Positions 58,314 to 64,000 of a stretch of 64,000 nucleotides of DNA are shown in pieces. A program made the translations under genes and the position numbers. The notes beneath the pieces are model-generated. The model did not search any database and was not told the origin of the DNA. It was given only the letters and a program-made list of their open reading frames with translations. Numbering within the stretch: position 1 is the first letter of the stretch; the number at the start of each line of letters is the position of its first letter. The stretch is taken from NCBI RefSeq assembly GCF_031348265.1, contig NZ_CP133771.1, positions 8,246,001-8,310,000 of the forward strand. The letters are read 5' to 3'. This stretch comes from Streptomyces collinus. Its GTDB lineage: Bacteria > Actinomycetota > Actinomycetes > Streptomycetales > Streptomycetaceae.

Positions 58314-60908
58314 TCAGTGGGGCCGCCTTCCGGGCGGCGGGAGGAAAGGCAGGTGGGCGTCGGTCGCCGGGTCGAGGGCCGCGCCGAGCGCCAGCAGGCA
58401 CCCTGCCGTTCCGGTGGCGAGGTCCATGGAGAGCCGCATCATCTGGTGGCCGGGGAAGGCCAGTTGGCCCTGGTACGCCATCGCGAACCAGCCGAGCCCG
58501 GCGATCTGCGCCGCCAGCCGGTCATCGGTCGCGCCCGGTGCGGTCGTGCGGCTGAGGTGCAGGATCATTCCGGCGCGGCCCTGGAACAGCCCGGGCTGCG
58601 CGTAGAAGCGTGAGGTGGCCGCGGTGAGCACACCGGAGCGGGCCGGCGCGAACTCCCCGGCGAGACCGGGGGAGTGGGCGACGAGGTCGTCGAGGACCAT
58701 GCCGAGGCCCGCGCTGCCGTCGCCGAGGTAGGGCAGGGTCCGCCAGCCCTCGTCGACCTCCAGCGACCCGTTCTCGCGGGTCACGCAGGACGCCAGGTCC
58801 CGGCGCAGGGCCACGGCCGCAGCCTCCAGCCAGGCCTCCTCGCCGGTCCACTCGTACTGCCGCAGCATGAGCAGGGCCGGGCCGCTCGCACCGCGCAGCA
58901 GTCCGGCGCGCGGCCGGGACGAGGCCGGGACCGGCTCGGTGAGCCGCTGGACGAGGATCCGCGCCGCCTCGTGGGCCCGCTCACCCAGTGCCGCCTCGCC
59001 GGTCGTACGGGCCAGGTGCCCGAGGACGAGTCCCAGCCCGGCCAGTCCGCCGTGCAGGTCGGAGGAGAGGTTCTGCCACCGCTCGGCGAGGATGCCCTCG
59101 ACCAGGTCCAGCGCCCGCTGCCGGTGCCCGAGCCGGTCCAGGACCAGGGCGACGCCCGCGAGCCCGTCGTACAGGCCGAGCGGGGTACCGGCCGGGGCCG
59201 GTGCCGTCCGGTCCAGCAGCCAGCGCTCGCCCTCCTCGTACCGCTCGGCGCCGGCCGCGTCCAGCGCGAACAGCACCCCCGCGGCGCCGTGCGCGAGCCC
59301 GAGCCCGCCGCCGTCCGAGAATTGCGCGATGTCGCCGGGGAAGAGCCGGTCGGCGCGCTCCGGGGTGGCCGAGGCGAGGATGGCCTTGACCATCGAGTCG
59401 CGGCTGTACGGCCAGTCGCCCGGGTCCACCGGCGAGGAGGGAGCGGCCACCGTACGGCCGGACACATCCCGGGTGATCTCCGTGACCGCCTCGTCGAGGA
59501 ACTCCCGCGGCACGTCCGGGAACTGCTCCGCGATCACCTCCGCCAGGTGCGCCGCCTTGCCCCGGTCGACCACGAACAGCGTGGTCACGGGCAGGAACAG
59601 GGCCAGGCGCAGACAGGCCAGCGCATAGCGGTCGACGTCGGCGCCCCGGCGGTCCGGCGGCGCGAAGAACCCGGGGTGGGCGACGACCTGGCGGCCGTTC
59701 TCCTCGGTGGGGGCCGCGGCCTCGAAGTCGAGGAGGAACACCGTCTCCTCGTCCGGGGCGACCATGATGTTGAAGACGTGCAGGTCGTTGAAGACGATGC
59801 CGCAGCCGTGCACCGCCGCTACGGCCTCCTCCACCCTGCGGTGGATGCGCAGCGCCCAGGCCGTGTAGGAGGCGACGGCCTCCGCGTCGGGGTCCTGGGT
59901 GAGCAGCGGATGCCGCTCGGCGAAGAAGGAGTTGAGCGGACGGCCTTCGAGGAAGTCCATCACCAGGAAGCGGTGCCCGCCGAGTTCGAACCAGTCGCGC
60001 ACCTCCGGGACCACGCCCGTGCCCGCGACCTGTTCCAGCGCCCGTTTCTCGCGCTCCAGCCGGGCGATCGCGTCGGCGCCGTCCGAGGCGAGCCCCGCGT
60101 GCGGCCGGCCCTCCTTCAGGACGACCTTGCGTCCGTCCCGGGTGTCGGTGCCCGCGTACACCCCGCCGCCGTTGGAGAAGTGCAGCGCCTTCTCGATGCG
60201 GTACGGCAGCTCGCCGGTCGTCGTGTTGTTCCGCGCGTCCAGATGCGGCTGGAGGAACGCCGGGAGCGTCACCCACTCGGGCACCTGGAAGGACGGCGAC
60301 CGCCGGTCCGGCACCAGCCGTCCCTCGCCGTCCCGCACCGCCGGCACCAGCGAGCCCCGCTCGTCCACGACGAACGCCCGTGCGAAGGCGCCGTAGCGTA
60401 CGTACAGCGGGCCCTCGCCCCAGCGCAGGTCGGTGAGGATGTACGGCCCCTCGAACCCCTCCAGCAGCGCGCCCAGCTCGCGCAGCACCTGGTGCAGCTG
60501 CTCCTCGTCGGCCGGGTAGACGGTGACGAACTTGCCGCTGCCGTCGCGTGGCGCGTACTTGGTGTTGCGCAGGTGGAGCAGGTGCGGGCCCGGCACGAAC
60601 TTGAAGGGGACGCGCCGCTCGACGCAGTAGTCCCACACGATCGCGGCGATCTTCTCCGCGTTCGCCCGGGTCGCCGAGGCGTGGATCTTCCACCCCTGGG
60701 CCGGGCCCTGAAGCGGTTCGCCGTCCGGGCCGAGCGGCGTCATCGTCTGCCAGTCGCCGATCCGGGCCGACTCCCAGCCCTCGGGCAGCGGCCGGCGGGC
60801 CGTCTCGTAGAGGTGGGCGGCCGTGCCCTGCCCGCCCTGCGCCAGCCGGTCCGGCGTCTCGTAGAAATGCCGGTCGGCCAGCGCGTACACCTCGTACCGC
60901 TTGTCCAT
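58314..60908 (-). CDS. amfT: Class III lanthionine synthetase, AmfT/RamC-like
   Basis: An 864-residue three-part enzyme. The N-terminal lyase domain (about 1-210) is followed by a protein-kinase-like domain with Lys in GRKVVLKEG, catalytic loop HGCGIVFNDLHVFNIMV and metal Asp in FLLDFEA. The C-terminal cyclase-like domain has six G-x-G/A-G repeats (GLAHGAAGVLF, SDLHGGLAGLG, GLFQGRAGM) but lacks the zinc ligands of other classes. Together they phosphorylate and eliminate Ser/Thr and add Cys in AmfS. GGAGGGG precedes the ATG; the open frame extends upstream but begins poorly. Confidence 0.95.
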   Translation of the reverse strand: MDKRYEVYALADRHFYETPDRLAQGGQGTAAHLYETARRPLPEGWESARIGDWQTMTPLGPDGEPLQGPAQGWKIHASATRANAEKIAAIVWDYCVERRVPFKFVPGPHLLHLRNTKYAPRDGSGKFVTVYPADEEQLHQVLRELGALLEGFEGPYILTDLRWGEGPLYVRYGAFARAFVVDERGSLVPAVRDGEGRLVPDRRSPSFQVPEWVTLPAFLQPHLDARNNTTTGELPYRIEKALHFSNGGGVYAGTDTRDGRKVVLKEGRPHAGLASDGADAIARLEREKRALEQVAGTGVVPEVRDWFELGGHRFLVMDFLEGRPLNSFFAERHPLLTQDPDAEAVASYTAWALRIHRRVEEAVAAVHGCGIVFNDLHVFNIMVAPDEETVFLLDFEAAAPTEENGRQVVAHPGFFAPPDRRGADVDRYALACLRLALFLPVTTLFVVDRGKAAHLAEVIAEQFPDVPREFLDEAVTEITRDVSGRTVAAPSSPVDPGDWPYSRDSMVKAILASATPERADRLFPGDIAQFSDGGGLGLAHGAAGVLFALDAAGAERYEEGERWLLDRTAPAPAGTPLGLYDGLAGVALVLDRLGHRQRALDLVEGILAERWQNLSSDLHGGLAGLGLVLGHLARTTGEAALGERAHEAARILVQRLTEPVPASSRPRAGLLRGASGPALLMLRQYEWTGEEAWLEAAAVALRRDLASCVTRENGSLEVDEGWRTLPYLGDGSAGLGMVLDDLVAHSPGLAGEFAPARSGVLTAATSRFYAQPGLFQGRAGMILHLSRTTAPGATDDRLAAQIAGLGWFAMAYQGQLAFPGHQMMRLSMDLATGTAGCLLALGAALDPATDAHLPFLPPPGRRPH

Positions 60909-60992
60909 GCGTCCCCCTCCGTGACGAGCACCGAGCTTTCCAGCCACGAGACGGGCACGCACAGTCACGCCTGTCACGAGAACACCATGCGG

Positions 60993-61004
60993 AACGCATG
61001 CGTT
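60993..61004. promoter_or_regulatory. 12-bp palindrome in the amfT promoter region
   Basis: AACGCATGCGTT, a perfect palindrome, lies 84 bases upstream of amfT and 90 bases upstream of the divergent SpoIIE-type gene. It may be a binding site for a regulator of either gene. AmfR sites are reported as direct repeats, so the regulator is open. Confidence 0.45.
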
Positions 61005-61094
61005 AAGACATGTTCGGATTCTTTCGAGCGTGCTCGCCGCCGCACCTCCACGGAACGCCCACAGGGGCTGCGCAGGTGTCTCATAAGCGCTGTA

Positions 61095-63542
61095 ATGGCC
61101 AACGTGGTCAGTCAGGGCGCCCAAGAGCGCGGAACGCGAACAACGCGTGCCGAAGGTGCCCTCAAGGCGATCGCGGCCGATCAGGAGTCACCCGAACGGC
61201 TGCGCCGCGTCCTCGAACAGGCACTCGTCTTCGCCGGTGCGGCCTTCGCCGCCGTCTACGCGCCCGCCCAGGACGGCGAGCTGCTGTGCCTGATGGAGTC
61301 GGCCGGGGTCCCGAGGACGCTGTACGGGCTGCGCGACAGCTACCCGCGGGCCGGGTGGTCCCCGGTCGCCGTGGCCCACCGCGGCGGACGGCCGGTGTCG
61401 CTGGGCCCGGCGGAGCTGGCCGCGGACGCCCAGGCGCGGCGCGTTCCGTCCGGGGACTTCTTCCTGACGGCCCTGCCCGTGCAGGGGGACGGCGGCTGCC
61501 TGCTGGCCGTGAGCGAACGCCCCGGCGGCTTCACCGCCGACGACCTCAGGTGCCTGGAACTCGTCTCCGAAGCGGTCGCCTTCACCGCCCCGGCCGCGCC
61601 CGCCGAGGCCGGCGATCTGCCCGCGAGCGCCTTCAGCCTCGCCATGGACACCGGCCGGGTCCGGGTCGGAGACGACCTCCTGGACCTGTTCGGCCTCGAC
61701 CCCGTGGAGTTCGACGGCCGGGTCGAGACGCTGCTCAGCCTGACCGTCCCCGAGGACCTGCCGTCCCTGATGTCCGTCGTGGAGGCGGACCACATGTCCA
61801 TCGGCGACCGCGAGCTGGAGTTCCGGGTGCTCCAGCCCACCGGCCCGCCGAAGTGGCTCCGGCTGCGCGGACGCCTCCTGCCCGGCGGAGAGGGCCGCCC
61901 GGCGCGGCTCGTGGGCACGGTCGTCGACGTCTCCACGCTGCGCTCCGACGTCACCGACGTGGCCCGCGTCCAGCGCCTGGCCGCCGCGCTGGCCACCGCC
62001 GTCACCGTCCGCGACGTCGGCAAGGCCGTGGTCGCGGCGCTGCGCAGGCCCCTGCGGGCCGACCGGATCGCACTCGCCGAGCTGGAGAGCGAGCGGCTCG
62101 TCGTCACCGTCCTCGACCCGCCCGAACCCGAGGCATGGCCCGAGCTGTGGCGGTCGGAGTGGCGCACCGAGTGGCCCGACGCCCCCGTGCGCGCCATGCC
62201 CACCCTCGCCGCCGCGCTGCGCGAGGGCCGGGCCCGCATCTGGCCCGCCGGAAGCCCCCTGGAACGCGCCCTGGCCGAGGTCGGCCCCGGCGGCCTCGCC
62301 GTCCTGCCGCTGCCCGCCGGGAACCGCATGGCCGGAGCCTGCCTGATCGGCTGGGACACCCCGCACGACTTCGGCACCGACGAACGCGCGCTGCTCACCG
62401 CCTGCGCCGGTCTCGCCGGGCAGGCCCTGGTGCGGGCCCGGGCCTTCGACGCCGAGCACGAACTCGTCGGCATGCTCCAGCGCCAGCTGCTGCCGCGCAG
62501 CCTGCCCCGGCTCCCGGGCGCGGTGGCCGTCGCCCGCTACCTGCCGAGCACTGCCGGACTCGAACTCGGCGGCGACTGGTACGACGTGATCCCGCTGCCC
62601 GACAACCACGTCGCCCTCGTCATCGGCGACGTCCAGGGCCACAGCGCCGGTGCCGCCACCCTCATGGGCCAGATGCGCACCGCCCTGCGCGCCTACGCCG
62701 TCGAGGGGCACCCGCCGGACGTGGTGGTCGCGCACGCCAACCGGCTCCTCATGGACATGGAAAGCGACCTGTTCGCGACGTGTTGCTATGTCGACGTCGA
62801 TCTGGAGGAGGGCGCCGCCTGGTGCGTGCGCGCCGGGCACCTGCCGCCGGTGCTGCGCTACCCGGACGGCCGGACCGACATCGCGGAGGCGGAGGGCGGC
62901 CCGCCCCTCGGGGTGGTCGCCAGGGCCGACTTCCCCATGAGCCCGTTGCGGCTTCCGCCCGGCACCGTCATCGCCCTGGCCACGGACGGGCTCGTCGAGA
63001 CACCCGACTCCGACATCGACGAAGGCATGGCGTACCTGGCCGGGCGGCTCGCCGAAGCCGCCCCCACCGACATGGGGCTCGTCGCCGACGCCCTGCTGGG
63101 CAACGCCCCGCGCAGCGACGACGTCGCCCTGCTCCTCCTGCGCTACGACGGCATGGACCTGCGCCCGCTCCGGGAGAGCTGGACGGTCTGGCGGGTTCCG
63201 CAGGCCGTCGGGCACGCCCGCCGCTTCGCCCGGCGCACCCTGCGCTCCTGGGGCGTCACCGCCGAGTACGACGCCGTCCTCCTCGTCGTCTCCGAACTCG
63301 TCACCAACGCCCTCGTCCACACCGACGGCAAGGTCCGCATGGACCTGACCCTCGTGAACGACCGGCTGCGCGTCGCCATCGCCGACGCCTCCCCCCGCTC
63401 GCCGGTCAGACCGACCAGCATCGGCTGGGAGGCCACCGGCGGCCGGGGCATCCTCCTCGTCGAGGCCCTCTCCGCGACCTGGGGGACCCTGCCGGTCAGC
63501 GGCGGCAAGCAGGTGTGGGCGGAGCTGGTGCTGGGCCGCTGA
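61095..63542 (+). CDS. GAF/PAS/GAF/SpoIIE phosphatase with C-terminal ATPase domain
   Basis: An 815-residue signalling protein. A GAF domain (about 20-165) is followed by a PAS domain (about 185-290), a second GAF (about 300-450), a SpoIIE/PP2C domain (GGDWYDVIPLPD, IGDVQGHSAGAAT, LATDGLVETPD, SDDVALLLLRYD) and a C-terminal HATPase_c domain (LLVVSELVTNALVHTDG, TGGRGILLVE). It combines phosphatase and anti-sigma-kinase-like parts and should act in partner switching. The ATG at 61095 has no Shine-Dalgarno sequence; the leader may be very short. It is divergent from amfT with a 186-base gap, though a functional link is not shown. Confidence 0.9.
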   Translation: MANVVSQGAQERGTRTTRAEGALKAIAADQESPERLRRVLEQALVFAGAAFAAVYAPAQDGELLCLMESAGVPRTLYGLRDSYPRAGWSPVAVAHRGGRPVSLGPAELAADAQARRVPSGDFFLTALPVQGDGGCLLAVSERPGGFTADDLRCLELVSEAVAFTAPAAPAEAGDLPASAFSLAMDTGRVRVGDDLLDLFGLDPVEFDGRVETLLSLTVPEDLPSLMSVVEADHMSIGDRELEFRVLQPTGPPKWLRLRGRLLPGGEGRPARLVGTVVDVSTLRSDVTDVARVQRLAAALATAVTVRDVGKAVVAALRRPLRADRIALAELESERLVVTVLDPPEPEAWPELWRSEWRTEWPDAPVRAMPTLAAALREGRARIWPAGSPLERALAEVGPGGLAVLPLPAGNRMAGACLIGWDTPHDFGTDERALLTACAGLAGQALVRARAFDAEHELVGMLQRQLLPRSLPRLPGAVAVARYLPSTAGLELGGDWYDVIPLPDNHVALVIGDVQGHSAGAATLMGQMRTALRAYAVEGHPPDVVVAHANRLLMDMESDLFATCCYVDVDLEEGAAWCVRAGHLPPVLRYPDGRTDIAEAEGGPPLGVVARADFPMSPLRLPPGTVIALATDGLVETPDSDIDEGMAYLAGRLAEAAPTDMGLVADALLGNAPRSDDVALLLLRYDGMDLRPLRESWTVWRVPQAVGHARRFARRTLRSWGVTAEYDAVLLVVSELVTNALVHTDGKVRMDLTLVNDRLRVAIADASPRSPVRPTSIGWEATGGRGILLVEALSATWGTLPVSGGKQVWAELVLGR

Positions 63543-63553
63543 GCGACCTCGTC

Positions 63554-63799
63554 GGTCCGGGCCGGGGAGCCCTGCCACCGGTCTGAGCCGGGGAGCCCGG
63601 CTGCCGGTCTGAGCCGGGGAGGCCGGCTGCTGGTCCGGGCCGGGGAGGCCGGCTGCTGGTCTGAGCCGGGTAGCCCGGCTGCCGGTCTGAGCTGGAGAGG
63701 CCGGCTGCCGGTCTGAGCCGGGTAGCCCGGCTGCCGGTCCGGGCCGGGGAGCCCCGCCACCGGTCCGGGCCGGGGAGCCCCGCCACTCGTCCGGGCCGG
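63554..63799. repeat. 26-bp tandem repeat, nine copies plus a partial
   Basis: Nine adjacent 26-base units, consensus GGTCTGAGCCGGGGAGCCCG plus GCTGCC, and a 12-base tenth copy. Units differ at a few positions (CTGAG/CCGGG, GAG/TAG). Many contain GCCGGG-TAG-CCCGGC, a self-complementary hairpin. The array fills the gap between the converging phosphatase and DJ-1/PfpI-type genes. Confidence 0.93.
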
Positions 63800-63812
63800 C
63801 CGCGCCCCCCGC

Positions 63813-64000
63813 TCAGCCCAGCCGCTTCAGCAGTTCCTCCGCCAGCGGGGCCGACGACGCGGGGTTCTGGCCCGTGACCAGGTTGCGGTCGGTGACCACG
63901 TGCGGGGCCCACGGCTCGCCGGCCCGCACGGTCACCCCGGCCTCGGTGAGACGGTCCTGGAGCAGCCACTTCGCGCGGTCGGCGAGACCGCCTTGGACCT
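63813..64000 (-). CDS. DJ-1/PfpI-family protein, C-terminal part
   Basis: The last 61 residues of a gene whose start lies beyond the window. VQGGLADRAKWLLQDRLTEA and HVVTDRNLVTGQNPASSAPL are typical of the DJ-1/PfpI (Hsp31-like) type 1 glutamine amidotransferase-like family, which act as deglycases, chaperones or hydrolases. The catalytic Cys lies outside. The end converges on the 26-bp repeat array. Confidence 0.8.
   Translation of the reverse strand, partial: VQGGLADRAKWLLQDRLTEAGVTVRAGEPWAPHVVTDRNLVTGQNPASSAPLAEELLKRLG

Noticed and set aside
63554..63799. Possible CRISPR array
   Set aside because: Units are directly adjacent with no spacers and no cas genes are present.
1..64000. Search by eye for tRNA, rRNA and insertion sequences
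   Set aside because: No cloverleaf, rRNA segment, transposase gene or flanking inverted repeats were seen; short or diverged examples could be missed.

Overview
The window is high-GC DNA with a strong third-position GC bias, GTG and TTG starts, ATGA-type stop/start overlaps, TTA used as a rare leucine codon, and families typical of Streptomyces: a conservon, SpoIIE-type phosphatases, a subtilisin inhibitor, a CebR box and an amf/ram-type lanthipeptide cluster. It is chromosomal Streptomyces sequence; I cannot name the species. I see no rRNA, tRNA, CRISPR array or complete insertion sequence.

Left part (1-19 kb): the window opens inside a conservon (cvnA-B-C-D-E) ending in a CYP157-like P450 whose ExxR arginine is replaced by tryptophan. 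A convergent 585-residue protein of unknown function with terpene-synthase-like acidic motifs follows, then small metabolic and redox genes, a divergent Lrp-type regulator/azlCD pair, a CDF transporter, a LysE exporter behind a coupled micro-ORF, a CYP105-like P450 plus ferredoxin operon behind a perfect palindrome, a TetR/DUF1348 pair with twin operators, an aldo/keto reductase, and a PhyH/AraC pair.

Middle (19-42 kb): two paralogous membrane proteins combine a sigma-factor-like N-terminus, a zinc-finger-like segment, one membrane helix and a ricin-type lectin domain (19.6 and 34.4 kb). Around them lie a frameshifted ArsB-like transporter, a PAS/GAF/SpoIIE phosphatase, a Tat-exported GH2 glycosidase, a GH9 cellulase under a perfect CebR box, an ECF41 sigma factor, an antitoxin with a Doc-like toxin lacking its Fic histidine, a lactate-oxidase-family flavoprotein, a subtilisin inhibitor with lysine at P1, a CDGSH/methyltransferase/diiron-oxidase run, and a Ppx/GppA phosphatase.

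Right part (42-64 kb): beside a decayed MFS gene sits a complete NHLP-type peptide export locus (two ABC proteins, one with a C39 leader peptidase, plus an HlyD-family adaptor) fed by a small peptide with a Gly-Gly leader. Its predicted core has no Cys and no Lys/Arg, and no modification enzyme lies nearby. This is the best candidate for an undescribed system. A secreted S1 protease with a long Ala-Gly-Glu/Gln repeat tail and a SpoIIE phosphatase follow. Next is an amf/ram-like class III lanthipeptide cluster (amfT-amfS-amfB-amfA on the minus strand, converging on amfR). amfR carries two TTA codons, one of which is antisense to the amfA stop codon. A third SpoIIE phosphatase, a 26-bp tandem repeat and the 3' end of a DJ-1/PfpI gene close the window.

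In both peptide loci a GC-rich hairpin lies just after the precursor gene and before the exporter genes, consistent with making more precursor than transporter.
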